Part shown: positions 34,287 through 43,094 of the stretch, piece after piece
How the letters are laid out: each line of letters begins with the position of its first letter
How positions within the stretch are numbered: the first letter of the stretch is position 1
The notes under the pieces: model-generated
The model's input: the letters and a program-made list of their open reading frames with translations, nothing else
Databases searched by the model: none
What the model was told of the DNA's origin: nothing
Origin: Actinomadura opuntiae
Lineage (GTDB): Bacteria > Actinomycetota > Actinomycetes > Streptosporangiales > Streptosporangiaceae
Length of the DNA stretch: 64,000 bases
Reading direction: 5' to 3'
Assembly (NCBI RefSeq): GCF_030283205.1
Contig: NZ_JASNWF010000011.1
Location: 285,539 to 349,538 of the forward strand
Position numbers and translations under genes: made by a program

Positions 34287-34814
34287 CTATTTCCCGCCCT
34301 TGGCCTTCGCCTTGGCCTTCCCGCCCTTCTTCTTCGGCGCGGGGTCCGCGGCGGCGGCCTTCTTGCCCTTCTTCGGCGCCTTCTCCGGCGCCTTCTTGGC
34401 CGCTGCCTTAGAGGCCGCTGCCTTCTTGCCCTTCTTGGGCTTCTTGGACGGGGCGGGGGCGTCCTCGGCCGCCGGCGCGGCCTCGACCGCCGCGGCCTCG
34501 ACCGCCACGGCTTCGGCGGTCGACGCGGTCTCGGCGGGGCTCTGGGCGACGCGGTTGCGGAAGGTCTGGCCGAACCGGAACGTCGGGACGAGCGCGGCGG
34601 GCACCTCGACGGCCGCGCCGGTACGCGGGTTGCGGGCGCTGCGCGCCGGGCGGGCGGACCGGTCGAACGCGCCGAACCCGGTGACGACGACGCGCTCCCC
34701 GGCGGACACCGCGTCCATCACCGCCTCGAACACCGCGTCGACGTGCCGGCGCGCGACCGCCTCGTCGCCGCCCGCCCGTTCCGCCACGGCCTTGACCAAC
34801 TCGCTGCGATTCAT
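34287..34814 (-). CDS. HU-type nucleoid protein with Lys/Ala-rich tail
   Basis: 175 residues from ATG 34814. The HU fold occupies about 1-92 (MNRSELVKAVAERAGG, GFGAFDRSARPARSARNPRTG, then TFRFGQTFRNRV). A low-complexity tail of about 80 residues rich in Lys, Ala and Pro follows, similar in layout to HupS of Streptomyces and mycobacterial HupB. The tail likely binds DNA non-specifically or is acetylated. Confidence 0.9.
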   Translation of the reverse strand: MNRSELVKAVAERAGGDEAVARRHVDAVFEAVMDAVSAGERVVVTGFGAFDRSARPARSARNPRTGAAVEVPAALVPTFRFGQTFRNRVAQSPAETASTAEAVAVEAAAVEAAPAAEDAPAPSKKPKKGKKAAASKAAAKKAPEKAPKKGKKAAAADPAPKKKGGKAKAKAKGGK

Positions 34815-34929
34815 GCGCCCTGCCTCCATTGCGGCGTTTCGTTCGCTCAGGCTAGCCCAGCGTGACCGGCAGAATCCCTGGATACGGCCGGGTCTCCAGG
34901 TCGGCGGGGCGGCCGGACCCGGTGCGGGG

Positions 34930-35607
34930 TCACGGTTGGTAGCGGTAGCCCATGCCGGGTTCGGTGAGCAGGTGGCGGGGACGGGTCGGGTCCGGCTCCA
35001 GCTTGCGGCGCAGCTGCGCCATGTACTGCCGCAGATAGTGCGTCTCGCGGGTGTAGGACGGGCCCCACACCTCGGTGAGCAGCTGGCCCTGGCTGATGAG
35101 CTTGCCGGGGTTGCGCAGCAGGATCTCCAGCAGGTGCCATTCGGTCGGGGTGAGCCGGACGGGCGTGCCGTCCCGCGCGGTGATGGTCTTGGCGGCGAGG
35201 TCGACGGTGTGCGCGCCCACCGCGGCGGTCGGCGCCTCCTCGCCGGGCGCGGCGCGGCGGCCGACGGCGCGGATCCGGGCGATCAGCTCCTCGATCGTGA
35301 ACGGCTTGGTGACGTAGTCGTCGGCGCCCGCCTCCAGCGCCTCCACCTTGTCGCGGCTGCCCGCGCGGCCGGACAGCACGATGATCGGGGTGCGGGTCCA
35401 GCCGCGCAGCCCGTGGATGACGTCCAGGCCCTCGATGTCGGGGAGCCCGAGGTCCAGCACGACCAGGTCGGGATGCCAGTCGCCGGCGCGGCGCAGCGCG
35501 GTGGTGCCGTCCGCGGCGGTCTCCACCTCGTAGTGGCGGGCCCGCAGGTTGATGCGCAGGGCCCGCAGGATCTGCGGCTCGTCGTCGACCACCAGCACGC
35601 GCGTCAT
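34930..35607 (-). CDS. kdpE: KdpE response regulator
   Basis: 225 residues: receiver with phospho-acceptor in LVVLDLGLPDIEG near residue 53, and a winged-helix domain ending LTEPGMGYRYQP. Overlaps kdpD by ATGA at its start. Activates kdp transcription at low potassium; the direct repeats at 42993-43042 may be its site. Confidence 0.92.
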   Translation of the reverse strand: MTRVLVVDDEPQILRALRINLRARHYEVETAADGTTALRRAGDWHPDLVVLDLGLPDIEGLDVIHGLRGWTRTPIIVLSGRAGSRDKVEALEAGADDYVTKPFTIEELIARIRAVGRRAAPGEEAPTAAVGAHTVDLAAKTITARDGTPVRLTPTEWHLLEILLRNPGKLISQGQLLTEVWGPSYTRETHYLRQYMAQLRRKLEPDPTRPRHLLTEPGMGYRYQP

Positions 35608-38129
35608 GACGCTCCATTCTCCCCGGCCGGCAGCACGACGATCATCGTCAGGCCGCCGCCGGGGGTGTCCTCGGGGATCAGCTCCCCGCCCATCGCCTCG
35701 GTGAGGCCGCGCGCCAGGGCGAGGCCGAGCCCGACGCCGGTGTGGTTGTCGCGGTCGTCAAGGCGCTGGAACGGCTGGAAGACGCGGTCGCGGTCGGCGG
35801 CCGGGATGCCGGGGCCGCGGTCGGCGATCCGCAGCTCGACCCGGTCGCGCAGCGCCCCCGCGGTGATCAGGACGGGCGGGCCGGGCGGGTTGTAGCGCAG
35901 CGCGTTGGAGATCAGGTTGACCAGCACCCGCTCCAGCAGCGCCGGGTCCGCCTCGATCTCGGGCAGGTCGCCGGGGATCGCGACGCCGACGTGCCGGGCG
36001 GCGGCGCCGATCTCGTCCAGGGCGCGCGGGACGACCTCGTCGAGCGCGAGCGGGCGGGCGGCCATGCCGAGCACGCCCGCCTGGAGCCGGCTCATGTCGA
36101 GCAGGTTCGCCACGAGCCGGTCGAGCCGGTCGAGGGACTCCCCGGCGGTGTCGGCGAGCTCGGCGCGCTCCTCGGCCGTCCAGTCGATCTCGGTGTTGCG
36201 CAGGCTCTCGACGGCGGCCTTCGCCGACGACAGCGGGGTGCGCAGGTCGTGGCTGACGGCGCTGAGCAGCGCGGTGCGCATCCGGTCGACGGCCTCCAGC
36301 GGGCGGGCCCGCTCGGCCTCGGCCTCCAGCCGGCGGCGCCGCAGCGCGGCGGCGGCCTGCGCGGCGAACGCCTCCAGGACGCGCCGGTCCCCGGCCGGCA
36401 GCGGGCGTCCCCGCAGCGCGAGGGCGAGGTCGTCGCCGACGGGGATCTCGGTGTCGCCCTCCTCGGGGACGGTGCAGGGCCGTCCCCCGGCGGTGGTGAC
36501 GACCTGCCAGCGCGGCGGGTCGCCGTCGTCGCCGGCGCGGCGCTCCAGCAGGGTCACCGAGTCGAGCCCGAACGTCTCGCGGAGCCGGCCGAGCAGCGCG
36601 TCGAGTTCCCGCTCGCCGCGCAGCACGTTCCCGGCCAGGGTGGACAGCACCTCGGCGTCCGCGCCGAACCGGGCGGCCTCCCGCGAGCGCCGCGCGGCGA
36701 GGTCCACCACCCCGCTGACCCCGGCCGCGACCAGCAGGAACACCGCGAGCGCGATCAGGTTCTCGTGCTGGGCGATGGTGAGGGTGTGCAGCGGCGGCGC
36801 GAAGAAGAAGTTGAGCAGCAGCGAGCCCGCGACGGCGGCCAGCAGCGCCGGCCACAGCCCGCCCGCGAGCGCGACCGCGACCACCGCCGCCAGGAAGAAC
36901 ATGATCTGGGTGGGCAGCGAGAACGACCCGCGCAGCGCGGTCAGCGCGAGGGTGAGCAGCGGCAGGCCGACGACGGCGAGCGCGTACCCGGCGAGGCGGC
37001 GCCGCAGCGGCAGGTTCGGGCCGCCGTCCTGGGGCCGGCGCAGGCTCCGGTGCGCGTGCTCGTGGGTGACCATGTGCACGTCGATCGGCCCGGACAGCGC
37101 GGTCGTGGTGACTCCGACACCGGGCAGCAGCGCCCGCGACAGGCGGCTGCGCCGCGACACCCCCATGACCAGCTGCGTGGCGTTCACCGCGCGGGCGAAC
37201 TCCAGCAGGGCGCGGGGCACGTCGTCGCCGACGACCTGGTGGTAGGTGCCGCCGAGGCCCTCGACGAGGTTGCGCTGGTGGGCGAGCGGCGCCGGTCCCG
37301 CGCCGGCCAGCCCGTCGCCGCGGGTGACGTGGACGGCCAGCAGGTCGGCGCCCTTGGTGCGGTCGGCGATGCGGGCGGCGCGGCGGATGAGGGTGTCGCC
37401 CTCGGGGCCGCCGGTGAGGGCGACGACGACGCGCTCGCGGGCCTCCCAGGTGCGGGCGATGCCGTGGTCGGCGCGGTACCGGTCGAGCTGCTCGTCGACC
37501 TTGCCGGCCAGCCACAGCAGCGCCAGCTCGCGCAGCGCGGTGAGGTTGCCGACGCGGAAGTAGTTCGACAGGGCCGCGTCGACCTTCTCCGGCGCGTAGA
37601 CGTTGCCGTGCGCCATCCGGCGGCGCAGCGCCTCCGGCGCCATGTCGACCAGCTCCACCTGGTCGGCGCGGCGGACCACCTCGTCCGGCAGCGTCTCGCG
37701 CTGCGCGACCCCGGTGATCTCCTCCACGACGTCGTTGACCGACTCCAGGTGCTGGACGTTGACCGTGGAGATCACGTCGATGCCGGCGTCGAGGATCCGC
37801 TCGACGTCCTGCCAGCGCTTGTCGTGGCGGCTGCCCGGGACGTTGGTGTGCGCCAGCTCGTCGATGAGCGCGACCGCCGGGGCCCGGTCGATCACGGCCT
37901 GCGCGTCCAGTTCGGTGAAGGTCGCGCCGCGGTGGACCAGGGTGCGGCGCGGGACGATCTCCAGGCCGTCCAGCAGCGCGGCGGTGCGGGGGCGGCCGTG
38001 CGTCTCGACGTAGCCGACGACGACGTCGGTGCCGCGTTCCAGCCGCCGCCGCCCCTCGCAGAGCATGGCGTAGGTCTTGCCCACGCCGGGGGCGGCCCCG
38101 AGGTAGACGCGGAGCTGCCCCCTGGCCAT
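35604..38129 (-). CDS. kdpD: KdpD osmosensitive K+ sensor kinase
   Basis: 841 residues from ATG 38129 with AAGGGAGA upstream. Order: KdpD N-terminal domain with Walker-type GAAPGVGKTYAML near residue 12, a Usp-like domain (about 225-370), four membrane segments (about 390-480), GAF-like linker, and a histidine kinase core with LLSAVSHDLRTPLSSAK near 625 and DRGPGIPAADRDRVF. Length matches the family. It phosphorylates KdpE. Confidence 0.93.
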   Translation of the reverse strand: MARGQLRVYLGAAPGVGKTYAMLCEGRRRLERGTDVVVGYVETHGRPRTAALLDGLEIVPRRTLVHRGATFTELDAQAVIDRAPAVALIDELAHTNVPGSRHDKRWQDVERILDAGIDVISTVNVQHLESVNDVVEEITGVAQRETLPDEVVRRADQVELVDMAPEALRRRMAHGNVYAPEKVDAALSNYFRVGNLTALRELALLWLAGKVDEQLDRYRADHGIARTWEARERVVVALTGGPEGDTLIRRAARIADRTKGADLLAVHVTRGDGLAGAGPAPLAHQRNLVEGLGGTYHQVVGDDVPRALLEFARAVNATQLVMGVSRRSRLSRALLPGVGVTTTALSGPIDVHMVTHEHAHRSLRRPQDGGPNLPLRRRLAGYALAVVGLPLLTLALTALRGSFSLPTQIMFFLAAVVAVALAGGLWPALLAAVAGSLLLNFFFAPPLHTLTIAQHENLIALAVFLLVAAGVSGVVDLAARRSREAARFGADAEVLSTLAGNVLRGERELDALLGRLRETFGLDSVTLLERRAGDDGDPPRWQVVTTAGGRPCTVPEEGDTEIPVGDDLALALRGRPLPAGDRRVLEAFAAQAAAALRRRRLEAEAERARPLEAVDRMRTALLSAVSHDLRTPLSSAKAAVESLRNTEIDWTAEERAELADTAGESLDRLDRLVANLLDMSRLQAGVLGMAARPLALDEVVPRALDEIGAAARHVGVAIPGDLPEIEADPALLERVLVNLISNALRYNPPGPPVLITAGALRDRVELRIADRGPGIPAADRDRVFQPFQRLDDRDNHTGVGLGLALARGLTEAMGGELIPEDTPGGGLTMIVVLPAGENGAS

Positions 38130-38143
38130 GGCGTCGTCTCCCT

Positions 38144-39019
38144 TCACCGGCCCCGGAACGGGGCCGCCCTGTCGAGTGCGATGTTGAGCTCGAGCACGTT
38201 CACCGCTGGGTCGCCCATGAACCCGGCGGCGCGCCCGGTGGTGTTCGCGTCGATCATCCGGACGACCTCGGCCGTGGCCAGCCCGCGCGCGCGGGCGACC
38301 CGCGGGGCCTGCAGCCGCGCGTAGGCGGTCGAGACGTCCGGGTCCAGGCCGCTGCCACTGGCGGTGACGGCGTCGGACGGGACGGCCGGCCGCGCCGGGG
38401 CGTCCCCCCGCACGGGCACGATCGCGGCCGTGCGGTCGTCCTGCCTGGCGGCGGCGCACTCGACCCTGACTCCACGGTATTCGGCCTGGAACGGCGTCGC
38501 CGGGCAGGGCTCGTTGACGCTGATCACACGGGTCGGGCGGGCGACGGTCCCGGTGGCGTCGCGGGGGCCGAACACCGCCAGCACGGCGCCCGCCCCGCCC
38601 GGCGTGCAGTAGGGGCGGCGGCCGTCCACGCCCTCCAGCTCGCCGACGGCCTTGCTGCGCGCGCACACCTGGGACAGCAGGCTCGGGCCGTCCTTGGTGT
38701 CGACGATGTTCTCGGGGCCGAGGTTGCTCGCGCCGGACGAGGCCGGGTCGTAGCCGTCGCCCGCGGCCGACGGGCGGCTCTGGAAGTACTGCTTCAGCGG
38801 CCGTCCCTGCGCGTCGGTGAACGACTGGCCGATCAGGGCGCTGCCGACGCGGCGGCCGTCCGCGCCGACGTAGGAGCCGTCGGCCTTGGCCTTCAACCCG
38901 GGCAGCTGCGCGACCGCGGTGACGGCCAGCGGGTACAGGACGCCGCAGACGGTGGTGAGGACGAGGAGGGCCCGCAGCGCGGCGGTGTGCCGGCGCAGCA
39001 GGTTCTGGAACATGCCCAT
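38144..39019 (-). CDS. kdpC: K+-transporting ATPase subunit C
   Basis: 291 residues, ATG 39019 overlapping the kdpB stop by one base. One N-terminal membrane segment (ALLVLTTVCGVLYPLAVTAV), then the conserved GSALIGQSF, YFQSRPSAAGDGYDPASSGASNLGP and VTASGSGLDPDVS blocks. An insertion of about 100 residues, absent from E. coli KdpC (about 190 residues), lies between the last two blocks; similar insertions occur in actinobacteria. Stabilises the KdpAB complex. Confidence 0.92.
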   Translation of the reverse strand: MGMFQNLLRRHTAALRALLVLTTVCGVLYPLAVTAVAQLPGLKAKADGSYVGADGRRVGSALIGQSFTDAQGRPLKQYFQSRPSAAGDGYDPASSGASNLGPENIVDTKDGPSLLSQVCARSKAVGELEGVDGRRPYCTPGGAGAVLAVFGPRDATGTVARPTRVISVNEPCPATPFQAEYRGVRVECAAARQDDRTAAIVPVRGDAPARPAVPSDAVTASGSGLDPDVSTAYARLQAPRVARARGLATAEVVRMIDANTTGRAAGFMGDPAVNVLELNIALDRAAPFRGR

Positions 39020-41118
39020 CAGGAGATCCCCGGAACGAGTTGGACGAGCAGGTCGACGGCCTTGATCCCGGCGAACGGGGCCACGACGCCGCCGAGCCCG
39101 TAGACGAGCAGGTTGCGGTTGAGGAGCTTGGACGCCGACCCGGGCCGGTAGCGGACGCCGCGCAGCGCCAGCGGGATCAGCGCGACGATCACCAGCGCGT
39201 TGAACACGACGGCGGACAGGATCGCCGACTGCGGGCTGTGCAGCCGCATGACGTTGAGGGCGTCCAGGCCCGGGTAGAGGCCGGCGAACAGCGCCGGGAT
39301 GATCGCGAAGTACTTGGCGATGTCGTTGGAGATCGAGAAGGTCGTCAGCGCGCCGCGGGTGATGAGCAGCTGCTTGCCGATCTCCACGATCTCGATGAGC
39401 TTGGTGGGGTCGGAGTCGAGGTCGACCATGTTCCCGGCCTCCTTGGCGGCCGAGGTGCCGGTGTTCATCGCCACGCCGACGTCGGCCTGGGCGAGCGCGG
39501 GCGCGTCGTTGGTGCCGTCGCCGGTCATCGCGACCATCCGGCCGCCGGCCTGCTCGCTTTTGATCAGGGCCATCTTGTCCTCCGGCTTGGCCTCGGCGAG
39601 GAAGTCGTCCACGCCCGCCTCGTCGGCGATGGCCTTGGCGGTCAGCGGGTTGTCGCCGGTGACCATGACCGTCCGGATGCCCATGGCGCGCATGCGCGCG
39701 AACCGCTCCCGCATGCCCTGCTTGACGACGTCCTTGAGGTGGACGACGCCGAGCACCCGCGCCTTGCCGCCGTCCTCGGCCTCGCCGACGACGAGCGGGG
39801 TGCCGCCCGCCGCGGAGATGCCGTCCACCACTCCCCCGAGCTCGGGCGGGACGGTGCCGCCCTGCTCGCGGATCCACGCCGACACCGCGCTCGCGGCGCC
39901 CTTGCGGAGCCGCCGCCCGTCGACGTCCACGCCGGACATCCGGGTCTGCGCGGCGAACGGGATCCAGCCGGCGTGCGCCAGCTCGCCCGGGTGGCGCTCG
40001 CGCAGCCCGTAGGCGGTCTTGGCGTGCACGACGACCGAGCGGCCCTCCGGCGTCTCGTCCGCCAGGCTCGACAGCTGCGCCGCGTCGGCCAGCTCGGCGG
40101 CGGTCACGCCGCCGACCGGGATGAACTCCGACGCCTGCCGGTCGCCGAGGGTGATCGTGCCGGTCTTGTCCAGCAGCAGCGTGTTGACGTCGCCGGCCGC
40201 CTCGACGGCGCGTCCGGACATGGCGAGGACGTTGCGCCGCACCAGCCGGTCCATGCCCGCGATGCCGATCGCCGACAGCAGCGCGCCGATCGTGGTGGGG
40301 ATCAGGCAGACCAGCAGCGACACCAGCACGATCCCGGTGACGCCGTGCGGGCCGAGCGCGGCCCCGGCGGACGCGCCGGGGTGCTGCGCCCACGCGAAGA
40401 TCGCGAACGGCTGGAGGGTGGCGGTGGCGATGAGGAACGCGATCGTGAGGGCGGCGAGCAGGATGTTCAGCGCGATCTCGTTCGGCGTCTTGCGCCGCGC
40501 CGCGCCCTCGACCAGCGCGATCATCCGGTCCACGAACGACTCGCCGGGCCGCTGGGTGATCTTCACGACGATCCGGTCGGACAGCACCCGGGTGCCGCCG
40601 GTGACCGCGCTGCGGTCGCCGCCGGACTCGCGGATCACCGGCGCGGACTCGCCGGTGATCGCCGACTCGTCCACGCTGGCGATGCCCTCGACGACGTCGC
40701 CGTCGCCGGGGACGGTCTGCCCGGCCTCGACCACGACGATGTCGCCCTGCCGCAGCTCGGTGGCCGGCACCTCCTCCTCGGCGCCCTCGGCGGTGCCGGG
40801 TCTCCAGCCGGTGAGGCGGTGGGCGGTGGTGTCGCGGCGGGTACGGCGCAGCGAGTCGGCCTGCGCCTTGCCGCGGCCCTCGGCGACCGCCTCGGCCATG
40901 TTCGCGAACAGCACGGTCAGCCACAGCCACACCGCGGTCGCGACCGCGAACACCGACGGGTCGCGGACGGCGAGGACCGTCGTCCAGACCGCGCCGATCT
41001 CCACGATCAGCATCACGGGGTTGCGCCACATCGCCCGCGGGTCGAGCTTGCGGAACGCGTCCGGCAGCGCGGCCCGGACGGCGGGCGGGACCCTGCCGGA
41101 ACGTACGGAGGCGGACAT
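39019..41118 (-). CDS. kdpB: K+-transporting P-type ATPase subunit B
   Basis: 699 residues. Phosphorylation motif DKTGTITLGDR near residue 320, TGES loop in SAITGESAPVI near 155, and the hinge MTGDGTNDAPALAQADVGVA near 530. ATG overlaps the kdpA stop by one base. It powers potassium import in the KdpFABC complex. Confidence 0.95.
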   Translation of the reverse strand: MSASVRSGRVPPAVRAALPDAFRKLDPRAMWRNPVMLIVEIGAVWTTVLAVRDPSVFAVATAVWLWLTVLFANMAEAVAEGRGKAQADSLRRTRRDTTAHRLTGWRPGTAEGAEEEVPATELRQGDIVVVEAGQTVPGDGDVVEGIASVDESAITGESAPVIRESGGDRSAVTGGTRVLSDRIVVKITQRPGESFVDRMIALVEGAARRKTPNEIALNILLAALTIAFLIATATLQPFAIFAWAQHPGASAGAALGPHGVTGIVLVSLLVCLIPTTIGALLSAIGIAGMDRLVRRNVLAMSGRAVEAAGDVNTLLLDKTGTITLGDRQASEFIPVGGVTAAELADAAQLSSLADETPEGRSVVVHAKTAYGLRERHPGELAHAGWIPFAAQTRMSGVDVDGRRLRKGAASAVSAWIREQGGTVPPELGGVVDGISAAGGTPLVVGEAEDGGKARVLGVVHLKDVVKQGMRERFARMRAMGIRTVMVTGDNPLTAKAIADEAGVDDFLAEAKPEDKMALIKSEQAGGRMVAMTGDGTNDAPALAQADVGVAMNTGTSAAKEAGNMVDLDSDPTKLIEIVEIGKQLLITRGALTTFSISNDIAKYFAIIPALFAGLYPGLDALNVMRLHSPQSAILSAVVFNALVIVALIPLALRGVRYRPGSASKLLNRNLLVYGLGGVVAPFAGIKAVDLLVQLVPGIS

Positions 41119-42779
41119 CAGCGGATCCCTTCTGCCAGCGGGCCGAGGGCCAGCGCCGGGAAGAACGTGAGCGCGACGAGGACGAGCGTCACGCCGGCGA
41201 CCATGCCGACGAACTGGGGGCGGTGCGTCGGCAGCGTCCCGGCGGAGACCGGGACGGGCGTCTGCCGGGCCAGCGACCCGGCGAGCGCCAGCACCAGGAC
41301 GATCGGCAGGAAGCGGCCGAGCAGCATCGCCAGGCCGAGCGCGACGTCGTAGAACGGGGTGTTCACGGTGAGGCCCGCGAACGCCGAGCCGTTGTTGTTG
41401 GAGGCGGAGGTGAAGGCGTACAGCACCTCGGAGAAGCCGTGCGGGCCGCCGTTCAGCATGGACGAGCGCGGCCCGGGGAACGCCATCGCGACCGCCGTCC
41501 CGACCAGCACGAGGGCGGGGGTGACCAGGAAGTACAGCGACGCCAGCTTCATCTCCCGGGCGCCGATCTTCTTGCCGAGGTACTCCGGCGTCCGGCCGAC
41601 CATCAGCCCCGCGACGAACACCGTGATGATCGCCAGGATCAGCATCCCGTACAGACCGGAGCCGACCCCGCCGGGCGCGACCTCGCCGAGCATCATGTTC
41701 AGCATGGCCATGCCGCCGCCGAGGCTGGTGTAGGAGTCGTGGAAGGAGTCGACGGCCCCGGTCGAGGTGAGCGTGGTGGCGGTCGCGAACATCGCCGAGT
41801 CGACGATCCCGAACCGCGTCTCGGTGCCCTCCGACGCCGCCCCCACCGCCTGCGGGACGGTGCCGTGGTGGGAGACCTGCGCGGCCGTGGTGGCGCAGAT
41901 GCTCAGCACCGCCAGCACGCCCATCACCGCCGCGATCGCGTAGCCCTGCCGCTTCTGCCCGACCATCCGGCCGAACGTGCGGGGCAGCGCGGAGGCGATC
42001 ACCACCAGCAGGAAGATCTCGATCCAGTTCGTCCAGGCGGTGGGGTTCTCGAAGGGGTGCGCGGAGTTGGCGTTGTAGAAGCCGCCACCGTTGGTGCCGA
42101 GCTCCTTGATCGCCTCCTGGGACGCGACAGGCCCGCCGGTGATGGTCTGGGGATGCCCGGCGAGGGTGCCGACCGTGTGCGGATCGGCGAAGTTCTGCAC
42201 GGCTCCGCCCGCGACCAGCACCACGGCGGCGACGACGGCGATCGGCAGCAGGATCCGCAGGACGCCGCGGGTCAGGTCGACCCAGAAGTTGCCGAGGTTC
42301 CCGGTGCGGCGCCGTGCGAGGCCGCGGACGAACGCCATCGCGACGGCCATGCCGACGGCCGCCGACACGAAGTTCTGCACGGCCAGGCCCGCCATCTGCA
42401 CGAGGTGGCCCATCGTGGACTCGCCCGAGTACGACTGCCAGTTCGTGTTGGTCACGAAGCTGACGGCCGTGTTCCAGGCGACGTGGTCCGGGACGTTCTT
42501 CATGCCGAGGCTCAGCAGCAGGTGGCTCTGCAGCCGCTCCAGCCCGTACAGCACCAGCACCGAGACCAGCGAGAAGGCCAGCACGCTGCGCGCGTAGGCG
42601 CCCCACGCCTGCTCGGCGTCGGGGTCCACGCCCATCGTCCGGTAGAGGGCGCGTTCCGCCCGCCAGTGCTTCGCGGACGAGTAGACGCGGTACATGTGGT
42701 CGCCCAGCGGCACGTGGACGGCGGCCAGCGCGAGCAGCAGGGAGCCGATGAAGACGACCCCCGCGGTCGTGGCGCCCAT
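41118..42779 (-). CDS. kdpA: K+-transporting ATPase subunit A (channel-like)
   Basis: 553 residues with about ten membrane segments. Selectivity-filter-like motifs of the KtrB/KdpA superfamily are visible: VTNTNWQSYSGES near 112, LGTNGGGFYNANSAHP near 225, and TSASNNNGSAFAG near 460. Start overlaps the kdpF stop by one base. Binds and conducts K+. Confidence 0.95.
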   Translation of the reverse strand: MGATTAGVVFIGSLLLALAAVHVPLGDHMYRVYSSAKHWRAERALYRTMGVDPDAEQAWGAYARSVLAFSLVSVLVLYGLERLQSHLLLSLGMKNVPDHVAWNTAVSFVTNTNWQSYSGESTMGHLVQMAGLAVQNFVSAAVGMAVAMAFVRGLARRRTGNLGNFWVDLTRGVLRILLPIAVVAAVVLVAGGAVQNFADPHTVGTLAGHPQTITGGPVASQEAIKELGTNGGGFYNANSAHPFENPTAWTNWIEIFLLVVIASALPRTFGRMVGQKRQGYAIAAVMGVLAVLSICATTAAQVSHHGTVPQAVGAASEGTETRFGIVDSAMFATATTLTSTGAVDSFHDSYTSLGGGMAMLNMMLGEVAPGGVGSGLYGMLILAIITVFVAGLMVGRTPEYLGKKIGAREMKLASLYFLVTPALVLVGTAVAMAFPGPRSSMLNGGPHGFSEVLYAFTSASNNNGSAFAGLTVNTPFYDVALGLAMLLGRFLPIVLVLALAGSLARQTPVPVSAGTLPTHRPQFVGMVAGVTLVLVALTFFPALALGPLAEGIR

Positions 42780-42868
42780 CAGAACCGCTCCGGGAACAGC
42801 AGGGCCGCGATCAGGAAGACCACCAGGAGCACGGCCAGCACCAGGCCGACGGCGTTGTCGACGGTCAC
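42779..42868 (-). CDS. kdpF: KdpF small membrane subunit
   Basis: A 29-residue frame (GTG 42868) with one membrane helix (GLVLAVLLVVFLIAALLFPERF). The TGA overlaps the kdpA ATG. Sequence and position match KdpF, which stabilises the Kdp complex. Too short for most gene finders. Confidence 0.88.
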   Translation of the reverse strand: MTVDNAVGLVLAVLLVVFLIAALLFPERF

Positions 42869-42948
42869 AGCCGCCCCACCGCCTTCGCGGCCAGGCCGAG
42901 CAGCGCGAAGACCGCGACGGTCAGCGCCACGAGCAGCAGATCAGTCAT
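42865..42948 (-). CDS. 27-residue single-helix ORF upstream of kdpF
   Basis: ATG 42948 to TGA 42865, encoding MTDLLLVALTVAVFALLGLA plus AKAVGRL. Its stop overlaps the kdpF GTG (GTGA), so the two are coupled. Strong hydrophobic helix with basic C-terminus. Probably the first gene of the kdp operon; it may be a second KdpF-like subunit. No separate function is known to me. Confidence 0.65.
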   Translation of the reverse strand: MTDLLLVALTVAVFALLGLAAKAVGRL

Positions 42949-42992
42949 GACCCTCAGAAAACACCTGCAACCAGGGCAAATAAGGCTTCTTG

Positions 42993-43042
42993 ACGCGTTC
43001 CCTACGCGGCCGCGCCCGATCTTCACGCGTTCGCTACGCCGC
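42993..43042. promoter_or_regulatory. Direct repeats in the kdp/uppP intergenic region (candidate KdpE site)
   Basis: ACGCGTTCCCTACGCGGC (42993-43010) recurs as ACGCGTTCGCTACGCCGC (43025-43042): 16 of 18 bases match and the period is 32 bases, about three helical turns. Each copy contains a GCGT/ACGC dyad. The pair lies 45-95 bases upstream of the first kdp ORF, a good location for an activator. Confidence 0.6.
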
Positions 43043-43094
43043 GGGGGTAGGCTCGCGTCACCGAGCCGGTGACGAAGCGTGAGGAAATCGTCCA

